Of a stretch of 27,035 bases of DNA, positions 1 through 6,622 are shown one piece after another. Location of the stretch: NCBI GenBank assembly GCA_937874815.1, contig CALNBW010000134.1, positions 1 through 27,035 on the forward strand, given 5' to 3'. The notes below the pieces were generated by a model, which ran no database searches, was not told the DNA's origin, and saw only the letters and a list, made by a program, of their open reading frames with translations. How positions within the stretch are numbered: the stretch's first letter is position 1; every line of letters starts with the position of its first letter. Source of the DNA: an uncultured Bacillota bacterium (GTDB taxonomy: Bacteria; Bacillota; UBA994; UBA5500). A program made the translations under genes and the position numbers.

Positions 1-171
1 GCACGGTACAATATGCAATCTAAATTCGCCTAATTCGTTCACTACCGTGTGGCCAGCATTATTGCCGCCTTGGAACCGGATCACCATGTCCGCCTGTTCT
101 GCTAACCAGTCTACAATCTTACCTTTGCCTTCGTCGCCCCATTGGGCACCTACGACAGCTGTCACTGGCAT
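1..171 (-). CDS. purA: Adenylosuccinate synthetase, N-terminal fragment
   Basis: First 57 residues of adenylosuccinate synthetase, the GTP-dependent enzyme that joins IMP and aspartate in the first committed step of AMP synthesis; cytoplasmic. The ATG at 171 is preceded by a strong GGAGGAGGT ribosome binding site. The visible part carries the family's N-terminal signature: the GTP-binding loop QWGDEGKGK at residues 10-18, and RFQGGNNAGHTV, which contains the IMP/GTP contact residues Asn-Asn and His. The gene runs off the left edge, so nothing can be said about its 3' end. The next gene upstream on the same strand ends about 117 nt away; co-transcription is possible but not shown. Confidence 0.97.
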   Translation of the reverse strand, partial: MPVTAVVGAQWGDEGKGKIVDWLAEQADMVIRFQGGNNAGHTVVNELGEFRLHIVPC

Positions 172-288
172 GAGTCATACCTCCTCCTTCGTGCGCTTTT
201 TCATAAGAGACACACAGTTACATTCTAAGGCTAACGGCGTAATAACACAAATGCAGATTGAACGCCACTGACCGCATAACTCCTAGTA

Positions 289-1269
289 TTACTCCCGCTG
301 GACTCGTTCCGGCACGAAAACGCTGCGGGCTAAGAATTTATCCCAGTTACTCCAGTTGCCGCCGCCTGCATCGTGCTCGCTAATAATGCGGCTAAACTGG
401 CCAAGCCGTCCGCTGGTGAGATCGGCTAAGTGTAGGGCCATAGCATTGATGGTCTTTGGCTGCTGCACGGCACCCCACTCGGGTAGCCCATGATGCGAGA
501 GAAGCATATGCTCTAACTCCAAACGTAATGCTGCTGGAAAGTCAGCAATGGTGGCCGCCGCCCGTGCCACTAGCTCTGCGCCCATCTGCAAGTGGCCTAG
601 CAGCTTACCCCTATCTGTCATCTGAAAGCTAAGGCTGTGCAGATCGAATTCTTCCAGCTTACCGATGTCGTGCAAGATACACCCGGTCAGCAGTAGATCA
701 CGATTTAGGTAACCGCCCTGCTCGCTCACCATCGTTTCTGCATAGGCTACTACTTCTAAGGTATGCTCCAGTAATCCGCCGACATAAGCATGATGCACTT
801 CGCGTCCGCCCGGCGCTAAAGTGAACTGATGGCGAGTCGGTTCATCGAATATTGCTTTAAGCAGTGCCTGCAGCTGAGGCTCGCGGATGGATTGCATAAT
901 GGCCACCAGCCGTTGCCACATTACGTCGCGGTCAAAAGCCGTGCTGGCTACGTAATCTTCTAGCTCTAGTTGAGTTAAGGCTAAAGGGATAACGCGATTG
1001 ACAACCAACTGGGGCTGTCCCCTATATTCACCCACCCGCCCCTGAAAAAGATGCACCTGATCTACAGCTAGCGACGCATTTAATGCTTCAGCGTTGTCCC
1101 AAATGACGGCGGCCATCTTGCCCGTTTTATCTCCCACAGTGAGCATCAATACATGGGCCGGCTGGCCATTCTTAGCAGTAAATTGATGTAGACGTTTTTC
1201 ATACAGAGCTAGTGGAGTTTCCACTTCCTGGCCCAGTTCTAACGTGTTAATAAAGACCTTCTTGTGCAC
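289..1269 (-). CDS. yhaM: 3'-5' exoribonuclease, YhaM family (OB fold + HD domain)
   Basis: 326 aa, close to the roughly 314 aa of Bacillus YhaM. Residues about 15-95 form an OB-fold nucleic acid-binding region. Residues about 155-290 form an HD metal-dependent domain with GGLLEHT (His169) and LLLTGCILHDIGK (His200-Asp201), the usual metal ligands. YhaM proteins are cytoplasmic, metal-dependent 3'-5' exonucleases acting on RNA and also single-stranded DNA. The start is GTG at 1269, behind a purine-rich GGGGGGAG site. It lies between purA and kbl on the same strand; the upstream gap holds hairpin repeat A (1320-1392), which probably separates it from kbl transcription. Assignment to the family is strong; exact substrate use is inferred from homologues. 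Confidence 0.92.
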   Translation of the reverse strand: MHKKVFINTLELGQEVETPLALYEKRLHQFTAKNGQPAHVLMLTVGDKTGKMAAVIWDNAEALNASLAVDQVHLFQGRVGEYRGQPQLVVNRVIPLALTQLELEDYVASTAFDRDVMWQRLVAIMQSIREPQLQALLKAIFDEPTRHQFTLAPGGREVHHAYVGGLLEHTLEVVAYAETMVSEQGGYLNRDLLLTGCILHDIGKLEEFDLHSLSFQMTDRGKLLGHLQMGAELVARAAATIADFPAALRLELEHMLLSHHGLPEWGAVQQPKTINAMALHLADLTSGRLGQFSRIISEHDAGGGNWSNWDKFLARSVFVPERVQRE

Positions 1270-1319
1270 TCCAATCTCCCCCCCTTACTATATCTAGGTT
1301 CGTTACGCAAGCGATTAAA

Positions 1320-1392
1320 GGGGCTGCGGGGTGTTAGCTGTAAGCACGATTGGAGCCTGCTCCTGTGCTCTAAGACAACACCACGCAGCCCC
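1320..1392 (+). repeat. Hairpin repeat, copy A
   Basis: Outer stem 1320-1335 pairs with 1377-1392 (15 of 16 pairs, one G-A mismatch). It encloses an inner jointed hairpin at 1338-1374: CT/AG pairs, a GTA/CTA internal loop, stem AGCAC/GTGCT, asymmetric loop GATT/T, stem GGAG/CTCC, tetraloop CCTG. The inner module differs at one base from copy B (12211-12247). It lies between kbl and the YhaM gene, both on the minus strand, where it could act as a terminator for kbl (minus-strand T's follow the stem). Its inner module, however, points along the plus strand, opposite to the flanking genes and unlike the other copies. Confidence 0.85.
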
Positions 1393-1454
1393 TAGCTGCA
1401 ACTCATGCCTAACCGCTAGCACAAACAGCCCTCTGTCTTGCTAGCCAATGCGTG

Positions 1455-2636
1455 CTACTTAATTAGCCCCATATCGCGCCCGACTTTAGTGAACTGCTCC
1501 AGAGCAAAATCTAAGTCAGACTTCTCGTGGGCTGCGGAGATCATCACCCGGATGCGGGCTTTGCCTTGTGGCACCGTTGGGAAACCAATCTTAGAGGCGA
1601 AGATACCGTTGTCAAAAAGACGCATGCTCATCTCTGCGGCAACTTCTGCTTCGCCCAACATAACCGGTGTAATCGGGGTCTCGCTGACGCCGACATCAAA
1701 GCCGCGCTTTTGCATTTCGGCCTTGAAGTAACGCCCATTATCCCACAAACGGTCCACTAGCTCGCCACTGTCAGTAAGTATTTTGATCGACTCCAGTGTC
1801 GCCATGACATCAGGCGGTGTCAAAGCAGAGCTGAACAGGAAGGGACGTGCTTTCTGCTTCAGGAATTCAATCAATTTAGCACTACCGGCGACAAAACCAC
1901 CAACCGTACCGATAGCTTTAGAGAAAGTGCCAACCTCAACATCCACTTGTCCGTGCAGCTTGAAATGGTCGACAATACCGCGACCGTTCTCGCCAAGCAC
2001 GCCTTCGCCATGGGCATCGTCAACCATGGTCAGTGCCCCATACTTCTTAGCTAGCTTCACAATCTCTGGCAGCTTAGCGATGTCGCCATCCATACTGAAA
2101 ACGCCATCGGTAACCACTAGCACGCGGCCTTCGTTTTCCCCTGCCAATACGGACTCTAAGCTAGCCATGTCAGCATGCTTGAACACCTTAACTTTAGCAC
2201 GGCTAAGGCGGGCACCATCAATAATGGAAGCATGGTTAAGCTCATCAGAGACAATGGTATCACCTTTGCCAACTAAGGCTGGCATAACGGCTAAGTTGGC
2301 CATAAAGCCCGACTGCAATGTCAAAGCGGCTTCAACGCGCTTAAAGGCAGCAACGGCTTTGTCTAATTCTTCGTGCACCGTCATGGTACCAGCGATACTA
2401 CGTACCGCGCCCGGGCCGACACCATAATCATCGATAGCCTTTCTGGCGGCTTCCCGCAAGGCGGGATGATTGGCTAACCCAAGGTAGTTGTTAGAACACA
2501 TGTTGAGTACCTTGCGGCCTTCAATCGTGACCCAAGCGCCCTGAGGGCTTTGGATGGTACGAATGTTGTTATAGAGGTTCTGTTCTTGCAAATCAGCGAT
2601 CACTTGCTCGACGAATGCGAGGCGGTTTTCCGTCAT
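1455..2636 (-). CDS. kbl: Glycine C-acetyltransferase (2-amino-3-ketobutyrate CoA ligase)
   Basis: PLP enzyme of the alpha-oxoamine synthase family, which interconverts 2-amino-3-ketobutyrate plus CoA with glycine plus acetyl-CoA in threonine catabolism. From the ATG at 2636 it is 393 aa, the usual family length. Visible landmarks are NNYLGL near residue 50, the cofactor ring-stacking region DELNHASIIDGAR near 131-144, VDDAHGEGVLG near 206-216, and the Schiff-base lysine in GTFSKAIG (residue 240). A TTG one codon upstream (2639) would leave only 3 nt after the GGGGGAG ribosome binding site; the ATG leaves 6, so the ATG is preferred. Threonine dehydrogenase, its usual partner, is not in the window. 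Other family members (8-amino-7-oxononanoate synthase) are less likely given the close kbl-like sequence. Confidence 0.93.
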   Translation of the reverse strand: MTENRLAFVEQVIADLQEQNLYNNIRTIQSPQGAWVTIEGRKVLNMCSNNYLGLANHPALREAARKAIDDYGVGPGAVRSIAGTMTVHEELDKAVAAFKRVEAALTLQSGFMANLAVMPALVGKGDTIVSDELNHASIIDGARLSRAKVKVFKHADMASLESVLAGENEGRVLVVTDGVFSMDGDIAKLPEIVKLAKKYGALTMVDDAHGEGVLGENGRGIVDHFKLHGQVDVEVGTFSKAIGTVGGFVAGSAKLIEFLKQKARPFLFSSALTPPDVMATLESIKILTDSGELVDRLWDNGRYFKAEMQKRGFDVGVSETPITPVMLGEAEVAAEMSMRLFDNGIFASKIGFPTVPQGKARIRVMISAAHEKSDLDFALEQFTKVGRDMGLIK

Positions 2637-2688
2637 CAAAAACTCCCCCTTCTTGTTAAGAAATCTGCAACTACTGTGGCCTTCAGGC

Positions 2689-2731
2689 TGCGGGATATGC
2701 GCGTTTGGACGCGATAGCCCTATTGCCTAAG
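2689..2731 (-). other. Imperfect hairpin in kbl leader region
   Basis: Between the Nudix-like gene and kbl there is an imperfect hairpin: ggg..tat..cgcg pairs with cgcg..ata..ccc around a tttgga loop. No T run follows on either strand, so it is not a clear terminator. It may be a weak leader structure or chance. Confidence 0.25.
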
Positions 2732-2793
2732 ATTAATGTATACCAAAAACAGCTGGTTACACAACCAAATATGGGTCCATTTGTGAAAACTTA

Positions 2794-3195
2794 TTACAAA
2801 CGTGCTTTAGCCAAGACACTTTGATAGGCTTGCCTCAACTCTGGGTTACGCAAAGAGCGCCAAGCAACCTGCAGTGATTTCGGGGCTCCATGCCGATCGC
2901 GGGGATCGTGCCCCATATAGTCGACACTGGGCCTTAGGTCAGCCATATAAGTCAAGATGACTTTGTGAGGTCCTTCTTTCGGTTTTTGCTTATGTACAAA
3001 ATAACGCACAAAGCCTTCGTGTCCTGTTTGGCTAAGCAAGGCCCGCTCTACGCCGTCCTCTGGGTTTTCGCCTTCTTCTAGCTCAGTCGCCGGTAGCTGC
3101 CACTCGGCTTGGCCATCATCAGCAACATGCCTTACCATCAACAAGTGGTTATTGCGCACGACTAGCGCTTCTACCTTCGTCTTGCGATAATCCAT
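2794..3195 (-). CDS. Nudix-fold protein with degenerate Nudix box
   Basis: 133 aa, the size of a single Nudix domain. The opening strand pattern (VEALVVRNNHLLMVRH) and the helix after WQLPATELEEGENPEDGVERALLSQ follow the Nudix fold. The catalytic box normally reads GG-x2-E-x-GE ... RE-x2-EE-x-G. Here GG is A36-T37, RE is R51-A52, and EE is S55-Q56, so the glutamates that bind the catalytic metal are missing. It is therefore probably not a hydrolase; a sensor, binding or RNA-related role is possible, as in other catalytically dead Nudix proteins. ATG at 3195 has an AAGGGGAG site 8 nt upstream. It sits just upstream of kbl on the same strand (gap about 157 nt). Substrate unknown. Confidence 0.75.
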   Translation of the reverse strand: MDYRKTKVEALVVRNNHLLMVRHVADDGQAEWQLPATELEEGENPEDGVERALLSQTGHEGFVRYFVHKQKPKEGPHKVILTYMADLRPSVDYMGHDPRDRHGAPKSLQVAWRSLRNPELRQAYQSVLAKARL

Positions 3196-3272
3196 CCCAA
3201 AACTCCCCTTCCTTAACTAGCCGTGATCTCTATTTCTTTATCGACACCCTCTTTCCCTGCCAGATTCAGCTG

Positions 3273-4892
3273 TTAGCCTGCATGTTTTCCGGCGCGAAGG
3301 TTAGCGAACCTTTCCACCACTAGGGTTTCATCGGCAACCCGAATTCTGTCGCCATGCTCTAACTGGGCTCCCACATATACTTGCACGCCGTTAACGCAGG
3401 TTACCGGCTTTGGTGCTAGAACATCTAGCTTAAGCACGCCATCTGGAGCTAGGCGAAGGCGCAACTGCTCGCCAGCGGTTAGACGTGCTAGCCTAATCTG
3501 GCAGTTGGTGCCAGATCCGGCCACCAATAAGTTTGTGTTAAGGTCGTAGCTATGCCAATAACCATCAATGCTTTGATGACTGATGCGCCAAATGGGTGGC
3601 TTGCTCCTTTTGCCTCGCACCATACCAAACCCACTAACCGTTAGGCCCAACCCGATGATAAGCAATTTACTGGTCAGCCCCACCTCTACCGGCACCGCGC
3701 CGGCGGTAGCGGGACTAGCCGCTGGCAGCATTGCGATTACCGTACGCTCGCTTTCGCCACTGATCTGAATCTTGGCTGGTCCAGCGCCCACAAAACTAGG
3801 CAATACAGCGCTATAGATACCATCATCGGCCACCCCATCTCCATTGATGGCTAGATCGTTCAGTTGCACCAACGACTTACCCCGCCAGTCTAATAAGGTA
3901 ACCGTGACCTGCCGCCTTTCGCGCGGCAGCATCTCCCCCAGGTTAGTAGCTAAGCTAATGATACGTTGTCCCTTTGTTTCGCGCACACTGGGTTGCAGCC
4001 AAGCCGGATCAGCATACCACACTCCTATACCAATGGGGCCGGAAGCAATGATTTGCCACTGTCCTTGCCAATCGGCGAGGGTCGACAGCACTGCCGGTGT
4101 TAGATGCAAACAAGTATAGCTAGGCCCGGCAAACAGTTGGGCCTGAAAAGCCTCAGCTAAAGGGTCAATCGACTCACCGGTGGGCGTTACCAATGACACC
4201 TCATGCATAGCAGCACGATCCCATTGCAGAATGAGAGACTGCACACCTGCAGGCACTAGTACTCCCAATTGCATACCCGCGTCGCCATAAGCCAAACTGG
4301 TGAGTTCGGCCGTCGCCAGCCCTAGCAATTCAGGCAGCCTGGCCAAGCCACCGTTTGCCAATTGCCCGGGCCGTCTATACTCCTGAACTGCCGTTTCCCG
4401 TATTTGAGGGGCGCTGAGGTCTACATCATAGAGCAAAATGCCCCATTCAGCTGCTGCCTGCGTCAACTCCGGCCAGGTCTCTGGTAGTGACGCACTGGCT
4501 CGCAACACGATAATGGTGTTCTTGGCACCGGCGCTGCTCGCTAATAAGCTAATCGAAGAACTTAACATGGCTTCCCAATCATTGGCTCGCAAAATATCGG
4601 CGGCGGGATAGGTCCGCTCCAAAAAGGCGTGTAACTCCGCCCGCCGAGTGCGGCCCAGCCCTAGCGGCAGCTGCCAGTTGGTTGGTTGGCCTGTCACCAG
4701 CAGCCCTAGCTGCAGATCTGCTGGTAGGACGTCGAGCAAAGCATGCAAACCTTCTGCATAAGAATTGAGAAAAGCAGCGCTGCCTTCTACTAGTATTATG
4801 CAATTGTTTGGGCCCCTTGCTCCTGCAGACATAGTAAGCGGCAGCATTAGCGCTACCAGCAGCAGAGTGCTCACCAGTATCTTCGGCCTCAT
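3273..4892 (-). CDS. Secreted-side VWA-like protein with one TM segment and cytoplasmic FHA-like domain
   Basis: 539 aa. Residues 1-25 are a signal peptide or N-terminal anchor. Residues about 30-200 have the alternating strand/helix pattern of a von Willebrand A domain, but the MIDAS DxSxS motif is replaced by VEGSAAF, so metal-dependent adhesion is doubtful. Residues about 325-385 include NGDGVADDGIYSA, typical of a beta domain that often follows VWA domains. A TM helix spans about 407-426. After a basic stretch (RGKRSK), residues about 450-530 resemble an FHA fold: VAGSGTNCQIRL, then VNGVQVYVG and LEHGDRIRV. The FHA phosphothreonine contacts (GR, SxxH) are not conserved. The layout suggests transmembrane linkage of surface and cytosol; function unknown. 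ATG at 4892 follows an AGGGGTGGG site. Confidence 0.7.
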   Translation of the reverse strand: MRPKILVSTLLLVALMLPLTMSAGARGPNNCIILVEGSAAFLNSYAEGLHALLDVLPADLQLGLLVTGQPTNWQLPLGLGRTRRAELHAFLERTYPAADILRANDWEAMLSSSISLLASSAGAKNTIIVLRASASLPETWPELTQAAAEWGILLYDVDLSAPQIRETAVQEYRRPGQLANGGLARLPELLGLATAELTSLAYGDAGMQLGVLVPAGVQSLILQWDRAAMHEVSLVTPTGESIDPLAEAFQAQLFAGPSYTCLHLTPAVLSTLADWQGQWQIIASGPIGIGVWYADPAWLQPSVRETKGQRIISLATNLGEMLPRERRQVTVTLLDWRGKSLVQLNDLAINGDGVADDGIYSAVLPSFVGAGPAKIQISGESERTVIAMLPAASPATAGAVPVEVGLTSKLLIIGLGLTVSGFGMVRGKRSKPPIWRISHQSIDGYWHSYDLNTNLLVAGSGTNCQIRLARLTAGEQLRLRLAPDGVLKLDVLAPKPVTCVNGVQVYVGAQLEHGDRIRVADETLVVERFANLRAGKHAG

Positions 4893-4997
4893 TGTCCCAC
4901 CCCTGCAACAGTTTTCCAGCTAGTTTGCCCTAACTGGCGCGTTAAGTATTCTTCTCGGCAAAGGCGGCAAGACTGCAGTATAGGAGGTGACTGACTC

Positions 4998-5690
4998 TTG
5001 CTATTGTCCGCTATTCGCACTGTGATTCTTTTTTCCACTGTCACCATTGTCATGCGTGTCATGGGTAAACGACAAGTCGGCGAAATGCAACCTTATGAGC
5101 TAGTTATTGCTGTCTTGATTGCCGAACTAGCCGCTATCCCTATGGAAGATACGGACATTCCCCTGTTCAACGGCCTGGTGCCGATCGTTGTGCTGCTGGC
5201 AGTGCAAATTGGCTTGTCGGAACTGGCTCTCTTCTCAGAGCGGGCTCGGACTGTAGTCTGTGGCACCCCCAGTATCCTGATCTCGCAAGGCGAAATCGTC
5301 GAGGATGAACTGCGCAAGCTGAGGGTCAATCTCAACGACTTGTTGGAGCAGTTGCGCAACAAGAATTTCCCTAACGTTAAAGACGTGGCCTATGCCATTC
5401 TGGAGACTAATGGCCAACTCAGTGTCATACCCAAGTCTGGCTTAGGCCCGCTTACCGCCGATGATATAAATCTACACCCTCCGTCGGGCGGCTTGCCCAT
5501 CAATTTGATCTTGGATGGAGTAGTGAATGAGCGCAATCTGCAATTAGCTGGCTTAGCGCTAGACGACCTAGTGGCCCATACGAAGAAACGCGGCATCGAG
5601 GATCTCAGTCAGGTTTTCTTCGCTAATGTAGATGAGACCGGTTACATTCACCTACAGGCCAAAATGCCTAAGGCAGGTGAAGAGCGGTAA
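4998..5690 (+). CDS. DUF421 (YetF/YdfR-type) membrane protein
   Basis: 230 aa, the normal length for this family (Bacillus YetF is about 231). About three N-terminal membrane segments (residues 3-20, 33-48, 57-75) precede a cytoplasmic domain containing the family features GKRQVGEMQPYELV and SERARTVVCGTPSILISQG. DUF421 proteins are common in spore-forming Bacillota; their biochemical role is not settled. The start is TTG at 4998, fixed by AGGAGGTGA ending at 4990 with a 7-nt spacer. The stop codon overlaps the next start (TAATG at 5688-5692), indicating translational coupling to the DUF4363 gene. Confidence 0.9.
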   Translation: MLLSAIRTVILFSTVTIVMRVMGKRQVGEMQPYELVIAVLIAELAAIPMEDTDIPLFNGLVPIVVLLAVQIGLSELALFSERARTVVCGTPSILISQGEIVEDELRKLRVNLNDLLEQLRNKNFPNVKDVAYAILETNGQLSVIPKSGLGPLTADDINLHPPSGGLPINLILDGVVNERNLQLAGLALDDLVAHTKKRGIEDLSQVFFANVDETGYIHLQAKMPKAGEER

Positions 5691-6070
5691 TGAGAGGCAT
5701 ATTAATTGTAACCATAACCACATTGTCGATCGTTGTGCTAGGGATAAGCTCGATAGTTTACCTAGACAAGACAGCGACAGGATTAGCCTTGCTACTGGAG
5801 GAAACACTGCAAGCCGTGCAAGAGGAAGATTGGGGGCGGGCCGAAGCGATGATTAGCAACTCGCTGGAGCGTTGGGAAATGGTGCAGCGATTTTGGTCGG
5901 CCATGATTAACCACAAGGAAGTGGATGAGATTAGGACAGCGTTGGAGAGATCAAAAGAGTATGTTGCTAGCCAAGAAAAGGCGGCGGCCCTAGCGGAGCT
6001 GGCAGTGGCAAAGCTACTGGTGGAACATGTGCCCGAAAAAGAGCGGCCCTCCTGGAGTAATATCCTCTAG
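5690..6070 (+). CDS. DUF4363 family protein
   Basis: 126 aa. One N-terminal membrane helix (residues about 3-24) is followed by an all-helical extracytoplasmic domain with the family-typical pattern DWGRAEAMISNSLERWE and a region rich in Ala, Glu and Lys. DUF4363 genes are frequently found directly after DUF421 genes, as here, so the two products probably act together at the membrane. The start overlaps the DUF421 stop by one base. A terminator follows at 6079-6104. The molecular function is unknown. Confidence 0.85.
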   Translation: MRGILIVTITTLSIVVLGISSIVYLDKTATGLALLLEETLQAVQEEDWGRAEAMISNSLERWEMVQRFWSAMINHKEVDEIRTALERSKEYVASQEKAAALAELAVAKLLVEHVPEKERPSWSNIL

Positions 6071-6078
6071 TAGCAGAA

Positions 6079-6104
6079 AAAGCAGCCTGACGGCTGCTTT
6101 GTTC
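6079..6104. terminator. Bidirectional intrinsic terminator
   Basis: Perfect 9-bp stem AAAGCAGCC (6079-6087) / GGCTGCTTT (6092-6100) with TGAC loop. The A's on one side and T's on the other let it serve both the DUF421-DUF4363 operon (plus) and the convergent small gene ending at 6118 (minus). Confidence 0.85.
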
Positions 6105-6117
6105 TTGAGGTTAGTTA

Positions 6118-6516
6118 TTAGAACCGACGCGGTTCGTTGCCTTCGTCATCTTCATCCAGAAAAGGCAGTCCGGGAGTAGCGAACGAGTGCGCATGCACTT
6201 CCCAGGCGAGCGACATGGACAGAGAATCAGCGACTGCCAGGGGAATAACGCTCAGTTCCTGGGCTTCAATAACTAAAGCCGGGCGCTTACGGCCGATGCG
6301 TTTAGTTGAGCGCAATACTTCGCCGATAACTAGAACTAAAGTGGGAGGATCAATTGCGGCTGCTTTCTCGGGGGCGTCCTCCCCCCGGTAGCGGATCAAC
6401 AAGGGCAATTCAGTGTCGGGGTCGAACCCGTGTAACCTGAGCAAGGGCTCGTCCTTATGCATATCAGAGAGTAACGGTGCCTGATTGGCCACAGCAATAG
6501 TAGTGAAAGCGTTCAA
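6118..6516 (-). CDS. Small protein, possible divergent OB-fold/SSB-like
   Basis: 132 aa from TTG at 6516. A GTG at 6525 overlaps the AGGAGGTGG ribosome binding site itself, whereas the TTG lies 7 nt behind AGGAGGT, so TTG is the likely start. The protein is beta-rich: an N-terminal strand MNAFTTIAVANQ, then LVLVIGEVLRSTKRIGRKRP and ALVIEAQELSVIP, which resemble the last two strands of single-stranded DNA-binding protein OB folds (a glycine-led strand, a basic hairpin, then a strand ending the fold). The C-terminus is acidic and ends in an aromatic residue (FLDEDDEGNEPRRF), loosely like an SSB tail. No Cys or catalytic motif is seen. The SSB resemblance is by eye and uncertain; a plain hypothetical protein is the fallback call. 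Confidence 0.55.
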   Translation of the reverse strand: MNAFTTIAVANQAPLLSDMHKDEPLLRLHGFDPDTELPLLIRYRGEDAPEKAAAIDPPTLVLVIGEVLRSTKRIGRKRPALVIEAQELSVIPLAVADSLSMSLAWEVHAHSFATPGLPFLDEDDEGNEPRRF

Positions 6517-6622
6517 GCGAACCACCTCCTAAACCTAAACTTCGGCATGGCGATCACCATGTCCCCTTCATTGTAGCTATTGTGGGAGGAAGCTGCAAGT
6601 TTCCCTACTACCCCTCCCCCTT

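Noticed and set aside
1783..2427. Long plus-strand open frame opposite kbl
   Set aside because: It is antisense to a clear kbl gene, has no ribosome binding site or recognisable domain, and is rich in Ser/Thr/Pro as shadow frames usually are.
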